Positions 27,956 through 39,226 of a DNA stretch of 64,000 bases are shown here, piece after piece. Under the pieces are notes generated by a model. That model did no database searches, was not told where the DNA came from, and saw only the letters and a program-made list of their open reading frames with translations. The stretch lies in assembly GCA_017308235.1 (NCBI GenBank), contig JAFKFL010000017.1, positions 1 through 64,000 of the forward strand. The letters run 5' to 3'. The stretch comes from Alphaproteobacteria bacterium (GTDB lineage: Bacteria > Pseudomonadota > Alphaproteobacteria > Reyranellales > Reyranellaceae). The translations under genes were made by a program, and so were the position numbers. Position 1 is the stretch's first letter; the number at the start of each line of letters is the position of its first letter.

Positions 27956-27984
27956 TTGACACCCCATAGGGGGTCCTTTATCTC
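27956..27984 (+). promoter_or_regulatory. Sigma-70-type promoter for tRNA-Asp (and nuo operon)
   Basis: Consensus TTGACA (27956-27961), 17-nt spacer, TATCTC (27979-27984). The start point is expected near 27991. The spacer and -35 carry an imperfect palindrome, GAC-A-CCCC-ATA-GGGG-GTC (27958-27975), that could bind a regulator. Confidence 0.75.
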
Positions 27985-28007
27985 TCCGCGCGCCGTTTGG
28001 GGCTTTT

Positions 28008-28084
<77 letters not shown>

Positions 28085-28123
28085 GCCCCAACGCTGGTGG
28101 TCCAACGGACGGAAGGGGTGGCG

Positions 28124-28489
28124 ATGGAAGCTCTTCTGAGAGAATACCTTCCGATCCTGATCTTCCTCGGCCTTGCTTTCGTCCTGGTGCTAGCCATGCT
28201 CGGCGGCTCCTACCTGATCGCCCGTCAGAATCCGAACTCGGAGAAATTGTCGCCCTTCGAGTGCGGCTTTGCGCCCTTCGACGATGCCCGGGGGCGGTTC
28301 GACGTGCGTTTCTATCTCGTGGCCATCCTCTTCATCATCTTCGATCTGGAAGTGGCCTTCTTGTTTCCGTGGGCGGTGGCGTTGGGCGACATCGGTGTTT
28401 TTGGCTTTTGGTCGATGATGCTATTTTTGGCGGTTCTCACCGTCGGCTTCATCTACGAATGGCGTAAGGGAGCGTTGGAATGGGAGTAA
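28124..28489 (+). CDS. nuoA: NADH-quinone oxidoreductase subunit A
   Basis: 121-residue inner-membrane subunit of complex I with three transmembrane helices. It contains the conserved loop [24 protein letters not shown], whose Cys lies near the quinone cavity. The ATG at 28124 has GGAAGGGG upstream; nine extra in-frame residues before it are not conserved. First gene of an uninterrupted nuoA-N operon, with its 3' end overlapping nuoB by 10 nt. Confidence 0.96.
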   Translation: MEALLREYLPILIFLGLAFVLVLAMLGGSYLIARQNPNSEKLSPFECGFAPFDDARGRFDVRFYLVAILFIIFDLEVAFLFPWAVALGDIGVFGFWSMMLFLAVLTVGFIYEWRKGALEWE

Positions 28490-29013
28490 TCACGCCCGCG
28501 AAATCCAATCCCGTCGCCGAAGCGGCGCTGTCGCGTGCGCTGAACGACGAGCTGGCCGACAAGGGTTTTGTCGTGTCGCAGCTCGACAAGCTGGTCTCCT
28601 GGGCGCGCACGAGCTCGATGTGGGGCCTTACCTTTGGCCTGGCCTGCTGCGGCGTCGAAATGATCCACTGCTGGATGAGCCGCTACGATCTCGACCGGTT
28701 TGGTGTCGCGCCGATGCCGAGCCCGCGCTCGGCTGACGTGATGATCGTGGCGGGTACGCTCTGCAACAAAATGGCGCCGGCCCTTCGCAAGGTCTACGAC
28801 CAGATGGCCGAGCCACGCTACGTGATCTCCATGGGCTCCTGCGCCAACGGCGGCGGCTACTATCATTATAGCTACTCTGTCGTGCGCGGCTGCGACCGCA
28901 TCGTGCCGGTCGATGTCTATGTGCCGGGCTGTCCGCCGACTGCCGAGGCGCTGCTTTACGGTGTGTTGCAGCTCCAGAAGAAGATCCGCCGCACCGGGAC
29001 GCTGGTCCGGTAG
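28480..29013 (+). CDS. nuoB: NADH-quinone oxidoreductase subunit B (N2 cluster)
   Basis: 177-residue peripheral-arm subunit that holds the terminal 4Fe-4S cluster N2, which reduces quinone. Ligands are visible: the adjacent Cys pair in GLACCGVEM, then MGSCANGGG and YVPGCPPT. The start overlaps nuoA by 10 nt, implying coupled translation. Confidence 0.97.
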   Translation: MGVITPAKSNPVAEAALSRALNDELADKGFVVSQLDKLVSWARTSSMWGLTFGLACCGVEMIHCWMSRYDLDRFGVAPMPSPRSADVMIVAGTLCNKMAPALRKVYDQMAEPRYVISMGSCANGGGYYHYSYSVVRGCDRIVPVDVYVPGCPPTAEALLYGVLQLQKKIRRTGTLVR

Positions 29014-29023
29014 GAGGCAGCGG

Positions 29024-29620
29024 ATGGAAGAGCTTGGCGACTATATTGCGCAGAAGAGCGGCGCGACGACAGGCATTATGGTTCGCCTGGGCGAGCTGAT
29101 GCTCGAGACGACACCGGACAAGCTGATTGCGCTCCTGACCTTTCTGAAGAACGACTCGCGTTGCCTGTTTGCCCAGCTTGCCGATGTCTGCGGCGTCGAC
29201 TGGCCCGAACGGGAGAAGCGCTTCGACGTCGTCTACAATCTGCTGAGTCTTGCGAACAATCAGCGCGTTCGGGTGAAGGTTGCGACTGATGAGGCGACGC
29301 CGGTACCGTCAGCGGCCGTTGTGTATAGCTCGGCGACGTGGTTTGAGCGTGAGACTTACGATCTCTACGGCGTGTGGTTCGCCGACCATCCCGATCTGCG
29401 GCGTATCCTGACCGACTACGGCTTTGAAGGGCATCCGCTGCGCAAGGACTTCCCGCTCACCGGCTTCGTCGAGATGCGCTGGGATGATGTGCAGAAGCGC
29501 GTGATCTATGAGCCGGTCAAGCTTGCCCAGGAGTTCCGGCGGTTTGACTTCTTGAGTCCCTGGGAAGGCGGCATCGAGCGAATCCTGCCGGGTGACGAAA
29601 AAGCGACCAAGACGAGTTGA
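29024..29620 (+). CDS. nuoC: NADH-quinone oxidoreductase subunit C
   Basis: 198-residue (30-kDa-type) subunit of the connecting module, starting at the ATG of 29024 with AGGAGG upstream (10 nt after nuoB). The family signature [22 protein letters not shown] is intact, followed by [17 protein letters not shown]. It is separate from NuoD, not fused as in E. coli. Confidence 0.96.
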   Translation: MEELGDYIAQKSGATTGIMVRLGELMLETTPDKLIALLTFLKNDSRCLFAQLADVCGVDWPEREKRFDVVYNLLSLANNQRVRVKVATDEATPVPSAAVVYSSATWFERETYDLYGVWFADHPDLRRILTDYGFEGHPLRKDFPLTGFVEMRWDDVQKRVIYEPVKLAQEFRRFDFLSPWEGGIERILPGDEKATKTS

Positions 29621-29621
29621 C

Positions 29622-30806
29622 ATGTCCGACGTCGAAATCAAAACGCTGACCATGAACTTCGGGCCGCAGCATCCGGCGGCGCACGGAGTGTTGCGGCTGG
29701 TCGTCGAGATGGATGGCGAGATCGTCGAGCGCTGCGATCCGCACATTGGCCTGCTCCATCGCGGCACCGAGAAGTTGATCGAGTACAAGACCTACTTGCA
29801 GGCGGTACCGTATTTCGATCGTCTCGATTACGTATCGCCGATGAGTCAGGAGCATGCCTTTGCGCTCGCGGTCGAGAAGCTTCTGGGCATCACGGCGCCG
29901 GAGCGCGGCCAATACATCCGAGTCCTGTTTGCCGAGATCACCCGCATCCTGAACCATCTCCTGAACGTGACGACGTTCGCGATGGACACCGGCGCGCTTA
30001 CGCCGCCGCTGTGGGGCTTCGAGCAGCGCGAGCTCCTGATGGAATACTACGAAGGCGTGAGCGGCTCGCGCATGCACGCCAACTACTTCCGCCCCGGTGG
30101 CGTTCATCAGGATCTGCCCGATGGCATGCTCGATTCCATGGAAGGGTGGCTGAAGCAATTCCATCCGTTCCTAAAGGACATCGAGAAGCTTCTGAACGAC
30201 AACCGCATTTTCCGTCAGCGCACCGTCGATATCGGCGTTACATCTAAACAGCAGGCCCTCGATTGGGGATTCTCCGGGCCGATGATCCGCGCGGCGGGTA
30301 TCCCGTGGGACCTGCGCAAGTCTCAGCCCTACGACGTTTATGATCGCATGGACTTCGACATCCCGGTTGGCAAGGTCGGCGACTGCTTTGCGCGTTACCT
30401 CGTGCGGATCGAGGAGATGTACCAAAGCGCGCGCATCATGGAGCAGTGCGTCAAGGCGTTGCGCACCATCAAAGGACCGGTCCGCATCGATGATCGCAAG
30501 ATCGCGCCACCGCGCCGTGCCGAGATGAAGGATTCGATGGAAGCGCTGATCCATCACTTCAAGCTCTACACCGAAGGTTACAAAGTGCCGGCGGGCGAGA
30601 CTTACACTGCGGTTGAGGCACCGAAAGGTGAGTTCGGTGTCTATCTGGTGTCGGACGGCACCAACAAACCCTACCGCTGCAAAATCCGCGCGCCCGGTTT
30701 CCCGCATTTGCAGGCGCTCGACATGATGACCCGAGGCCACCAGCTCGCCGACATGTCAGCGAATATCGGCTCGCTCGACATCGTGTTCGGCGAGATCGAC
30801 CGCTAG
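29622..30806 (+). CDS. nuoD: NADH-quinone oxidoreductase subunit D
   Basis: 394-residue (49-kDa-type) subunit that forms the quinone pocket with NuoB. It opens [22 protein letters not shown]; the HPAAHG loop carries the quinone-interacting His, and [12 protein letters not shown] follows. The C-terminus ends in the GEIDR typical of the family. The ATG at 29622 is one base after the nuoC stop; a ten-residue upstream extension is rejected. Confidence 0.97.
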   Translation: MSDVEIKTLTMNFGPQHPAAHGVLRLVVEMDGEIVERCDPHIGLLHRGTEKLIEYKTYLQAVPYFDRLDYVSPMSQEHAFALAVEKLLGITAPERGQYIRVLFAEITRILNHLLNVTTFAMDTGALTPPLWGFEQRELLMEYYEGVSGSRMHANYFRPGGVHQDLPDGMLDSMEGWLKQFHPFLKDIEKLLNDNRIFRQRTVDIGVTSKQQALDWGFSGPMIRAAGIPWDLRKSQPYDVYDRMDFDIPVGKVGDCFARYLVRIEEMYQSARIMEQCVKALRTIKGPVRIDDRKIAPPRRAEMKDSMEALIHHFKLYTEGYKVPAGETYTAVEAPKGEFGVYLVSDGTNKPYRCKIRAPGFPHLQALDMMTRGHQLADMSANIGSLDIVFGEIDR

Positions 30807-30818
30807 GAGTGACGTGAG

Positions 30819-31400
30819 ATGGCGATGATCACCGCCGATCCGAAGGACGTACCGCAGGTCGCGTCTTTTGCCTTCACGCCGGAGTATCTGGAGAAGGCGA
30901 AGGCGCTGATTGCGCAGTATCCGTCAGGCCGTCAGGCGAGCGCGGTGATCGGTGTGCTCGACCTCGCGCAACGTCAGCAGGGCTGGCTGCCACGGGTAGC
31001 GATGGACGCGGTAGCGAAGCTCCTCGATATGGCGCCAATCCGCGTCTACGAGATCGCCACCTTCTATACGATGTTCCAGCTCAAGCCGAAGGGGAAGTAC
31101 CTCCTGCAGGTTTGCACCACGACGCCGTGCTGGCTGCGCGGCTCGGATGGTGTGATGAAGGCGTGTCGCGAAGCGGCGGATGGCGAGACTTTCAGCGTCC
31201 AGGAAGTGGAATGCCTGGGCGGTTGCGTCAACGCGCCTGTCGTACAGATCAACGATGACTTCTATGAGGACCTCGACGAAGTGTCGATGCGCAAGCTGCT
31301 CGAGGCCTTCCGCCGTGGCGAAACGCCCAAGCCCGGCCCGCAGATCGATCGCCAGACGTCCGCGCCGATTGGTGGTCCGACGACATTGAAGGGTGTGTGA
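30819..31400 (+). CDS. nuoE: NADH-quinone oxidoreductase subunit E
   Basis: 193-residue thioredoxin-like 2Fe-2S (N1a) subunit of the NADH-dehydrogenase module. Ligands follow the family pattern: CTTTPC (C-x4-C), then CLGGC (C-x3-C). AGGAG lies 8 nt upstream. The C-terminal 30 or so residues form a Pro/Gly-rich tail often seen in alphaproteobacterial NuoE. Confidence 0.96.
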   Translation: MAMITADPKDVPQVASFAFTPEYLEKAKALIAQYPSGRQASAVIGVLDLAQRQQGWLPRVAMDAVAKLLDMAPIRVYEIATFYTMFQLKPKGKYLLQVCTTTPCWLRGSDGVMKACREAADGETFSVQEVECLGGCVNAPVVQINDDFYEDLDEVSMRKLLEAFRRGETPKPGPQIDRQTSAPIGGPTTLKGV

Positions 31401-31402
31401 GC

Positions 31403-32686
31403 ATGCTTGCCGACAAGGATCGCATCTTCACCAATCTGTACGGCATCCATGACTGGCGGCTGGCCGGCGCTCGCGCGCGTGGCGCCTGGGACAACACCAA
31501 GGCGATCCTCGATCGCGGCCCCGATGCGATCGTCGACGAGATGAAGAAGTCGGGCCTGCGCGGCCGCGGTGGTGCCGGTTTCCCGACCGGGCTGAAGTGG
31601 TCCTTCATGCCGAAGGAGGTGAAGGACCGGCCGCACTATCTGGTGGTGAACGCCGACGAGTCCGAGCCCGGGACCTGCAAGGACCGGGACATCATGCGTC
31701 ACGATCCGCATCTCCTGGTCGAGGGGTGCCTGGTGGCGGGCTTCGCCATGCGTGCGCATGCCGGTTACATCTACGTGCGCGGCGAGTTCTACAACGAGGC
31801 GGAGCATCTCAAGATCGCCATTCAGGAGGCTTATGACGCCGGCCTCCTCGGCAAGAATGCCTGCGGCTCGGGCTGGGACTTCGATCTCTACGTCCATCGT
31901 GGCGCGGGCGCTTATATCTGCGGCGAGGAGACAGCACTGCTCGAAAGCCTCGAGGGCAAGAAGGGCATGCCGCGGCTGAAGCCGCCGTTCCCGGCCGGTG
32001 CCGGGCTCTATGGCTGCCCCTCGACCGTGAATAACGTCGAGTCAATCGCGGTTGCGCCAACCATCCTGCGTCGCGGGGCGGCTTGGTTCTCAAGCTTTGG
32101 CCGGCCGAACAATGCCGGCACCAAGCTCTTCTGCATCTCTGGCCATGTGAACAAGCCGTGCAACGTCGAGGAAGCGATGAGCATCCCGTTGCGCGAGCTG
32201 ATTGACACGCATGCCGGTGGCGTGCGCGGCGGCTGGGACAATCTTCTGGCGGTCATCCCGGGCGGAGCCTCCGTTCCGCTTCTGCCCAAGGAGATCTGTG
32301 ACACGGTGCTGATGGATTTTGATGCGCTTCGCGACCAGAAATCCGGCCTCGGCACCGCGGCCGTGATCGTGATGGACAAGTCGACCGACATCGTGAAGGC
32401 GATCGCGCGGCTGTCGTACTTTTACAAGCATGAGAGCTGCGGCCAGTGCACGCCTTGCCGCGAGGGCACCGGCTGGATGTGGCGCGTCATGGAGCGCATG
32501 GTCGTGGGTGACGCGCGTATCGAGGAGATCGATGCGCTGGAGGATGTCACCAAGCAGGTCGAGGGCCACACGATCTGCGCCCTTGGCGACGCTGCCGCCT
32601 GGCCGATCCAGGGCCTCATTCGCCACTTCAGGCCGGAGATGGAGCGCCGCATCCGCACGCGCAGCCGGCAGCTCGCGGCCGAGTAG
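31403..32686 (+). CDS. nuoF: NADH-quinone oxidoreductase subunit F (NADH/FMN binding)
   Basis: 427 residues from the ATG at 31403, with AAGGG 9 nt upstream; an in-frame GTG six bases earlier is too close to that site. The NADH- and FMN-binding motifs [15 protein letters not shown] and [14 protein letters not shown] are present. The N3 4Fe-4S ligands lie in [11 protein letters not shown] and the later HTICALGD. It accepts hydride from NADH. Confidence 0.96.
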   Translation: MLADKDRIFTNLYGIHDWRLAGARARGAWDNTKAILDRGPDAIVDEMKKSGLRGRGGAGFPTGLKWSFMPKEVKDRPHYLVVNADESEPGTCKDRDIMRHDPHLLVEGCLVAGFAMRAHAGYIYVRGEFYNEAEHLKIAIQEAYDAGLLGKNACGSGWDFDLYVHRGAGAYICGEETALLESLEGKKGMPRLKPPFPAGAGLYGCPSTVNNVESIAVAPTILRRGAAWFSSFGRPNNAGTKLFCISGHVNKPCNVEEAMSIPLRELIDTHAGGVRGGWDNLLAVIPGGASVPLLPKEICDTVLMDFDALRDQKSGLGTAAVIVMDKSTDIVKAIARLSYFYKHESCGQCTPCREGTGWMWRVMERMVVGDARIEEIDALEDVTKQVEGHTICALGDAAAWPIQGLIRHFRPEMERRIRTRSRQLAAE

Positions 32687-32700
32687 GGCAGGAGTACGCA

Positions 32701-34749
32701 ATGCCCAAGTTGAAGATAGATGGCGTCGAGATCGAGGTGCCCGCGGGCATCACGGTCCTGCAGGCCTGCGAAATGGCCGGCGTCGAGATCCCACGCTTCT
32801 GCTACCACGAACGGCTCTCGATCGCGGGCAACTGTCGCATGTGCCTGGTCGAGCAGGAGAAGGCGCCCAAGCCGATCGCCTCCTGTGCCATGCCGGCCGC
32901 CGAAGGCATGGTCATCAAAACCGACACGCCGATGGTCAAGAAGGCGCGCAACGGCGTGATGGAATTCCTGCTGATCAACCATCCGCTCGACTGCCCGATC
33001 TGCGACCAGGGCGGGGAGTGCGACCTGCAGGATCAGGCGATGGCCTTCGGTTTCGACCGCAGCCGCTATCACGAGAACAAGCGCGCGGTGCCGGACAAGG
33101 AGCTCGGCCCGCTGGTCAAGACCTCGATGAACCGCTGCATCCACTGCACGCGCTGCATCCGTTTCGCGACGGAAGTGGCGGGCGTGGAAGAGCTCGGCGC
33201 AACCGGCCGCGGCGAAAGCATGGAGGTCACGACTTACGTCGAGCATGCACTGAGCAGCGAGCTATCAGGAAACCTGGTCGATCTCTGTCCGGTAGGAGCA
33301 CTCACTTCGAAGCCCTACGCCTTCGAGGCTCGCTCGTGGGAGTTGAGCAAGACCGAGTCGGTGGACGTGCTCGACGCGCTCGGCGCCAACATCCGCGTCG
33401 ACACACGCGGCGCCACGGTGATGCGCGTCCTGCCGCGCCTCAACGACGATATCAACGAGGAATGGATTGGCGACAAGACGCGCCATGCGGTCGACGGCCT
33501 GCGCTACCAACGCCTCGATCGGCCCTATGTCCGCAAGGCGGGTAAGCTCGCGCCGGCGACCTGGGCCGAAGCCTTTACAGCGATCGCAAGCAAGCTGGAG
33601 GGTGTGGACGGCAAGAAGATCGCTGCGATTGTCGGCGACCAGTGCGACGCTGAAGCGATGGTCGCGCTCAAGGACCTGATGGCGGCGCTGGGATCGCCCA
33701 ATGTCGACTGTCGTCAGGACGGCGCCCGGCTCGAGGCTGGCGTGCGCGCCGGCTACATCTTCAATCCCGGCATTCAAGGTATCGACCAGGCTGACGCCAT
33801 CCTGCTGATCGGCACCAATCCACGACTTGAATCGCCGGTACTGAATGCCCGGATACGCAAACGGTACCTTACCGGCCGTTGTGCCATCGCAAGTATCGGT
33901 TCTGTGGCCGACCTGACCTATCCAACCGAGCGATTGGGCGCAGGGCCTGCGACGCTGCGCGAGTTGGCCGACGGCAAGCTTGGCTTTTCCGAGAAGCTCA
34001 AGGCCGCCAAGAATCCGCTGATCATCGTCGGCATGGGCGCGCTCTCGCGTGATGATGGCACCGCGGTGCTGGCGCTCGCACGCGAACTCGCCGAGAAGGC
34101 CAATGCAGTGCGCGAGGATTGGAACGGTTTTGCCGTCCTTCATACGGCGGCGGCGCGCGTGGGCGGCCTCGATCTCGGTCTGGTCCCGGGTGAGGGCGGT
34201 CGAGACGTTGCTGGGATCCTGGAAGGCGCGCAAGCCAAGGAGATCGAGGTCGTCTATCTCCTGGCTGCCGACGAGATCGATACGCAGAAGCTTGGCAAGG
34301 CGTTCGTGGTCTACCAGGGTCACCACGGCGATGCCGGGGCCCATAGGGCTGATGTGATTCTGCCAGGCGCCGCCTATACCGAGAAACCGGGCACCTATGT
34401 GAATACCGAAGGCCGAGTTCAGCTTGGCCGCCGCGCCAACTTTCCGCCGGGCGAAGCGCGCGAGGACTGGGCAATTCTGCGTGCGCTGTCGGAGCGGCTG
34501 GGCAAGACCTTGCCTTACGACACGCTCGATCAGGTGCGGTCGCGGCTAGTCGCCGTGAGCCGGAGCTTTGCAGCTCTCGACCAGCAGGTGGCGGGCAATT
34601 GGGGAACGTTCGGCAAGGCGGGCCCAACCAGCGATGCCGCCTTCGCCTCGCCGATCACGAACTACTACATGACCTGCCCGATCAGCCGCGCCTCGCGGAC
34701 AATGGCCGAATGCATGGCCTCGCGGCAGCAGCTTCTGGCGGCGGAGTAG
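32701..34749 (+). CDS. nuoG: NADH-quinone oxidoreductase subunit G
   Basis: 682-residue (75-kDa-type) subunit. The N-terminal 2Fe-2S domain (N1b) has FCYHERLSIAGNCRMCLVE. Next come the His/Cys N5 region, CPICDQGGECDLQD, and CIHCTRCIRF for N4. The rest is a molybdopterin-oxidoreductase-like domain without metal, as usual in this subunit. GGAG site 9 nt upstream. Confidence 0.96.
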   Translation: MPKLKIDGVEIEVPAGITVLQACEMAGVEIPRFCYHERLSIAGNCRMCLVEQEKAPKPIASCAMPAAEGMVIKTDTPMVKKARNGVMEFLLINHPLDCPICDQGGECDLQDQAMAFGFDRSRYHENKRAVPDKELGPLVKTSMNRCIHCTRCIRFATEVAGVEELGATGRGESMEVTTYVEHALSSELSGNLVDLCPVGALTSKPYAFEARSWELSKTESVDVLDALGANIRVDTRGATVMRVLPRLNDDINEEWIGDKTRHAVDGLRYQRLDRPYVRKAGKLAPATWAEAFTAIASKLEGVDGKKIAAIVGDQCDAEAMVALKDLMAALGSPNVDCRQDGARLEAGVRAGYIFNPGIQGIDQADAILLIGTNPRLESPVLNARIRKRYLTGRCAIASIGSVADLTYPTERLGAGPATLRELADGKLGFSEKLKAAKNPLIIVGMGALSRDDGTAVLALARELAEKANAVREDWNGFAVLHTAAARVGGLDLGLVPGEGGRDVAGILEGAQAKEIEVVYLLAADEIDTQKLGKAFVVYQGHHGDAGAHRADVILPGAAYTEKPGTYVNTEGRVQLGRRANFPPGEAREDWAILRALSERLGKTLPYDTLDQVRSRLVAVSRSFAALDQQVAGNWGTFGKAGPTSDAAFASPITNYYMTCPISRASRTMAECMASRQQLLAAE

Positions 34750-34752
34750 GAT

Positions 34753-35790
34753 ATGTACGCCGATCTGGCCCACTTCTTCACCGTCAACTGGCTCGGCCAG
34801 GCGATTGTCATCCTGGCGGAGTGCCTGCTGGTGACGGTTCCGCTGCTGTTGGCGGTGGCCTACATGACCTACGCCGACCGCAAGATCTGGGCCTCCATCC
34901 AGCTTCGCCGCGGTCCCAATGTCGTGGGTCCTTTCGGCCTGCTGCAGCCCATGGCGGACGGGCTGAAGTTGTTGCTGAAGGAAACCATCATTCCGTCGAG
35001 CGCCAACACCGTCCTCTTTCTGATCGCGCCGATGATCACCTTCATGACGGCGTTGATCGCCTGGGCGGTGGTGCCGTTCAATGACGGCTGGGTGATTGCC
35101 AACATCAACGTCGGCATCCTCTATCTCTTCGCCATCTCATCGCTCGGCGTCTACGGCATCATCATCGCCGGCTGGGCATCGAACTCCAAGTACGCCTTCC
35201 TGGGCGCGCTACGGTCTGCCGCCCAGATGGTGTCCTACGAGGTCTCGATCGGCTTCGTCCTGGTGACGGTGCTGCTCTGCGTCGGCTCGCTCAATCTGAC
35301 GAAGGTCGTTCTGGCGCAATCTGGTTGGTTCTGGAACTGGTTCTGGCTGCCCCTCCTGCCGATGTTCGTCATCTTCTTTGTCTCGGCGCTGGCGGAAACG
35401 AATCGCACGCCGTTCGACCTGCCGATGTCGGAAGCGGAACTGGTCCAGGGGTTCCAGACCGAATATTCGTCCATGCCCTTCGCCCTGTTCTTCCTTGGCG
35501 AATACGCCAACATGATCCTGTTGTCGGCGATGGGCGCGGTGCTGTTCCTCGGCGGCTGGATGTCGCCCATTCCTTACGCGCCTTTCACCTGGATCCCGGG
35601 CCTCATCTGGTTTGCACTCAAGATCGCGCTCCTGTTGTTCGTCTTCAGCTGGAGCAAGGGCACACTGCCCCGCTATCGCTACGATCAGCTCATGCGACTG
35701 GGCTGGAAGGTGTTCCTGCCGGTCTCGCTGGGATGGCTCGTCCTTACCGCCGCCGTACTTCAGTTCGGCGGCTGGGTCCCCGGAAAATAG
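34753..35790 (+). CDS. nuoH: NADH-quinone oxidoreductase subunit H
   Basis: 345-residue ND1-type membrane subunit at the quinone entry site, with about eight transmembrane helices. It has the conserved [19 protein letters not shown] loop and the acidic cytoplasmic loop [20 protein letters not shown]. Spacing to nuoG is 3 nt. Confidence 0.96.
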   Translation: MYADLAHFFTVNWLGQAIVILAECLLVTVPLLLAVAYMTYADRKIWASIQLRRGPNVVGPFGLLQPMADGLKLLLKETIIPSSANTVLFLIAPMITFMTALIAWAVVPFNDGWVIANINVGILYLFAISSLGVYGIIIAGWASNSKYAFLGALRSAAQMVSYEVSIGFVLVTVLLCVGSLNLTKVVLAQSGWFWNWFWLPLLPMFVIFFVSALAETNRTPFDLPMSEAELVQGFQTEYSSMPFALFFLGEYANMILLSAMGAVLFLGGWMSPIPYAPFTWIPGLIWFALKIALLLFVFSWSKGTLPRYRYDQLMRLGWKVFLPVSLGWLVLTAAVLQFGGWVPGK

Positions 35791-35801
35791 GGAGATCGCT
35801 G

Positions 35802-36290
35802 ATGGCTTCTCTCGATCGTACCGCCCGCACTTTCCTCCTGTCGGAGGTGGTCTCGGGCTTCCTGCTCACCTTGAAATACATGTTCAAGCCCAAGGTGACC
35901 GTGAACTACCCTTATGAGAAAGGTCCGCTCAGCCCGCGCTTTCGCGGCGAACATGCGCTGCGGCGCTATCCCAACGGCGAGGAGCGTTGTATCGCCTGCA
36001 AGCTTTGCGAAGCCGTTTGTCCGGCCCAGGCGATCACCATCGAGGCCGAGCCGCGGGATGACGGCAGCCGCCGCACCACGCGCTACGACATCGACATGAC
36101 CAAGTGCATCTATTGCGGTCTCTGCCAGGAGGCCTGCCCGGTCGATGCCATCGTCGAGGGGCCGAACTTCGAATTCGCGTCCGAGACGCGCGAGGAGCTG
36201 ATGTATAACAAGGAGAAGCTGCTCGCGAACGGCGATCGCTGGGAAAGCGAGATCGCGGCAAATCTCCAAGCCGACGCGGCCTATCGCTAG
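35802..36290 (+). CDS. nuoI: NADH-quinone oxidoreductase subunit I (N6a/N6b)
   Basis: 162-residue ferredoxin-like subunit from the ATG at 35802, with GGAG 7 nt upstream; a longer frame running back into nuoH is spurious. Two 4Fe-4S motifs are visible: [12 protein letters not shown] and [12 protein letters not shown]. It relays electrons towards N2. Confidence 0.97.
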   Translation: MASLDRTARTFLLSEVVSGFLLTLKYMFKPKVTVNYPYEKGPLSPRFRGEHALRRYPNGEERCIACKLCEAVCPAQAITIEAEPRDDGSRRTTRYDIDMTKCIYCGLCQEACPVDAIVEGPNFEFASETREELMYNKEKLLANGDRWESEIAANLQADAAYR

Positions 36291-36311
36291 GCCGGGGCGG
36301 GGGAGATAAAG

Positions 36312-36929
36312 ATGCTGCTGCAGGCGATCGCCTTCTACGTCTTTGCGTTTGTCACCATGGCTTCCGGCGCCATGGTGGTCGTGTCGCGCAATCCGATCTA
36401 CTCGGTGCTGTTCCTGATCCTCGCCTTCTTCAACGCAGCAGCGTTGTTCCTGCTGCTCGGCGCCGAGTTCATCGCGATGATCTTGATCATTGTCTATGTC
36501 GGCGCGGTCGCGGTGCTGTTCCTGTTCGTCGTTATGATGCTCGACATCAAGGTCACGGCGCTGCGCGAAGGTTTCCTGAAGTACTTCCCGATCGGCGCAT
36601 TGATCGGACTGGTCCTGCTGGGCGAGATTCTGTTCGCTCTCGGCGTGTTCGGCGGCGGTTCGGCGACCATCACTTCGCTCGACAAGGCCGGCGTCAGCGT
36701 CGGCACAATGGATAACACCCGGGCGATCGGCCAGGTGCTGTACACGCAATACTTCTACCTGTTCCAGGCGGCGGGTGCGGTCCTGCTGGTCGCCATGATC
36801 GGCGCCATCGTGCTCACCCTGCGCCGTCGGCCGGGCGTGCGTCGTCAGCGCATCAGCGAGCAGCTCTTCCGGCCCAAGGATCAGGCTGTCACCGTGGTCA
36901 AGGTGCCGACCCGGGGAGGCGTGTCATGA
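36312..36929 (+). CDS. nuoJ: NADH-quinone oxidoreductase subunit J
   Basis: 205-residue ND6-type membrane subunit with five predicted helices. The N-terminal segment includes [21 protein letters not shown] and the glycine-rich [18 protein letters not shown], where complex I helix TM3 forms its pi-bulge. GGGAG is upstream. Its stop overlaps nuoK as ATGA. Confidence 0.96.
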   Translation: MLLQAIAFYVFAFVTMASGAMVVVSRNPIYSVLFLILAFFNAAALFLLLGAEFIAMILIIVYVGAVAVLFLFVVMMLDIKVTALREGFLKYFPIGALIGLVLLGEILFALGVFGGGSATITSLDKAGVSVGTMDNTRAIGQVLYTQYFYLFQAAGAVLLVAMIGAIVLTLRRRPGVRRQRISEQLFRPKDQAVTVVKVPTRGGVS

Positions 36930-37234
36930 CGATTGGGCTCGGACATTATCTGTTCGTCGCAGCAGCGCTCTTCACCTTCGGTGTCCTGGGTATTTTCCTC
37001 AACCGCAAGAACGTCATCATCATCCTGATGTGCGTCGAGCTGATGCTGCTCGCCGTCAACATCAATCTGGTGGCCTTCTCGGCGTTCCAGGGCAATGTCG
37101 TGGGCCAGGTCTTCGCCATGCTCGTGCTCACCGTGGCCGCCGCCGAGGCCGCGATCGGTCTTGCGATCCTCGTCGTCTATTTCCGCATTCGCGGCACCGT
37201 CGAGGTCGAAGACATCAACGCGATGAAGGGCTAG
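36926..37234 (+). CDS. nuoK: NADH-quinone oxidoreductase subunit K
   Basis: 102-residue ND4L-type subunit with three helices. The two conserved membrane Glu residues are seen in [11 protein letters not shown] and [11 protein letters not shown]; both belong to the proton path. It overlaps nuoJ by 4 nt. Confidence 0.96.
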   Translation: MTIGLGHYLFVAAALFTFGVLGIFLNRKNVIIILMCVELMLLAVNINLVAFSAFQGNVVGQVFAMLVLTVAAAEAAIGLAILVVYFRIRGTVEVEDINAMKG

Positions 37235-37250
37235 GGGCAGGGAACGCATC

Positions 37251-39221
37251 ATGGATCTCGCCATCAAGCTCATCGTCTTCCTGCCTTTGGTCGCGGCCGC
37301 ACTTGCCGGACTTTTTTGTCGCGTGATTGGCGACCGGCCGGCGCAGCTTGTCACCTGCGCCGCACTCCTGATTGCGGCAGCCCTGTCGGTCTTCGTCTTC
37401 GTCCATGTCGGCTTCGGGCCCGAGGACGGCAAGATGGTGGTCGTGAAGCTGTTCGACTGGATCAGCTCTGGGACGTTCGACGTCTCGTGGTCGTTGCGCG
37501 TCGACACACTGACTGCCGTGATGCTGATCGTCGTGACCGGCGTGTCATCGATGGTGCATGTCTACTCGGTCGGCTACATGGCCGACGACCCGTCGATCCC
37601 GCGCTTCATGTCGTATCTCAGCCTGTTCACCTTCTTCATGTTGATGCTGGTGACAGCGGACAATCTGGTGCAGCTCTTCTTCGGTTGGGAAGGGGTGGGG
37701 CTCGCTTCCTATCTGCTGATCGGCTTTTGGTACGATCGCCCTTCGGCCAATGCGGCGGCGATGAAGGCTTTCATCGTGAACCGCGTTGGCGACTTCGGAT
37801 TCGCGCTGGGCATCGCGGCGGTCTGGATGCTGTCAGGTTCGATCGGCTTCCACGAGATCTTCGCCAAGGGCCCTGAGATGGCCCAGATGCGCATCCACTT
37901 CATCGGCATGGATTTGCCGGCGCTGGAGACGGCTTGCGTTCTCCTGTTCATCGGCGCCATGGGCAAATCGGCCCAGCTCGGCCTGCACACTTGGCTGCCT
38001 GACGCAATGGAAGGCCCGACGCCGGTCTCGGCCTTGATCCACGCCGCGACCATGGTGACTGCCGGCGTTTTCATGGTGTGCCGTCTTTCACCGTTGTTCG
38101 AGCTGGCGCCCGTGGCGTCGCAGGTAGTGACCCTCATCGGGGCCGCGACGGCTTTCTTTGCCGCCACGATCGGTCTCACCCAGTTCGACATCAAGCGGGT
38201 GGTCGCCTACTCGACCTGCAGCCAACTCGGTTACATGTTCTTCGCTGCAGGCGTCGGAGCCTATTCGGCGGCCATGTTCCATCTCATGACGCACGCCTTC
38301 TTCAAGGCGTTGCTGTTCCTGGGGTCGGGCTCGGTCATCACCTGTCTCCACCACGAGCAGGACATGCGCAAGATGGGCGGCGTCAAGGAGAAGGCGCCGC
38401 AGACTTTCTGGCTGATGTGGATCGGCACGCTCTCGCTTTCTGGCATCGGCGTGCCGTTCATCCTGGGCCACGGCATCGGCTTCGCAGGCTTCTTTTCCAA
38501 GGATTCCATTCTCGAAGCCGCCTACGGAGCGGGAACCGAAGTCGGCTACATCGCCTACTGGCTGGGCGTCGCAGGCGCCTTCATGACGGCATTCTACTCG
38601 ACCCGCGTGATGTTCATGACCTTCTATGGCAAGTATCGCGGCGACCATCACACCTGGGATCACGCACACGAATCGCCGGCGGTCATGCTGATCCCGCTTT
38701 ACGTGCTTGCAGCGGGTGCGTTGGCGGCTGGCCTTGTTGCCTATCCCTGGTTCGTGGGAAGTGATTGGGAGTCGTTCTGGGCTCACGCCATTGCGCCCAA
38801 GGCGACCGAGGAGATCCTGCATCACATGCACGGGGTGCCGACGTGGAGCTCGCTCCTGCCGCTGCTCATGGGGTTGGGCGGTATCGCCCTCAGTTACGTC
38901 TACTACATCGTTCGACCGGATCTGCCGGGCAAGACCGTCGCGACGTTCAGTGCCCTGCACCGGCTGTTCTACAACAAGTGGTACTTCGACGAGATCTACG
39001 ATGCGATCTTCGTGCAGCCGGTGCTCGCGATCGGCCGAACCTTCTGGAAGAAGGGTGACGGATCGGTAATCGACGGTCTTGGGCCGGATGGTCTCGCCGC
39101 CCGCTCGCGCGACATGGCCGCCGCCCTTAGCCGCTTCCAGAGCGGATATCTCTATCACTACGCATTTGCCATGTTGGTCGGAGTGGCGGCGGCGGTGACC
39201 TACTTCAGCTGGCCGAGGTAG
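37251..39221 (+). CDS. nuoL: NADH-quinone oxidoreductase subunit L
   Basis: 656-residue antiporter-like (ND5) proton-pumping subunit with about 15-16 helices and a long C-terminal lateral helix. Key sites include [18 protein letters not shown] (proton-channel Glu), [32 protein letters not shown] (channel Lys/His region) and the [13 protein letters not shown] helix. The opening lies 16 nt after nuoK. Confidence 0.97.
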   Translation: MDLAIKLIVFLPLVAAALAGLFCRVIGDRPAQLVTCAALLIAAALSVFVFVHVGFGPEDGKMVVVKLFDWISSGTFDVSWSLRVDTLTAVMLIVVTGVSSMVHVYSVGYMADDPSIPRFMSYLSLFTFFMLMLVTADNLVQLFFGWEGVGLASYLLIGFWYDRPSANAAAMKAFIVNRVGDFGFALGIAAVWMLSGSIGFHEIFAKGPEMAQMRIHFIGMDLPALETACVLLFIGAMGKSAQLGLHTWLPDAMEGPTPVSALIHAATMVTAGVFMVCRLSPLFELAPVASQVVTLIGAATAFFAATIGLTQFDIKRVVAYSTCSQLGYMFFAAGVGAYSAAMFHLMTHAFFKALLFLGSGSVITCLHHEQDMRKMGGVKEKAPQTFWLMWIGTLSLSGIGVPFILGHGIGFAGFFSKDSILEAAYGAGTEVGYIAYWLGVAGAFMTAFYSTRVMFMTFYGKYRGDHHTWDHAHESPAVMLIPLYVLAAGALAAGLVAYPWFVGSDWESFWAHAIAPKATEEILHHMHGVPTWSSLLPLLMGLGGIALSYVYYIVRPDLPGKTVATFSALHRLFYNKWYFDEIYDAIFVQPVLAIGRTFWKKGDGSVIDGLGPDGLAARSRDMAAALSRFQSGYLYHYAFAMLVGVAAAVTYFSWPR

Positions 39222-39226
39222 GCGCG

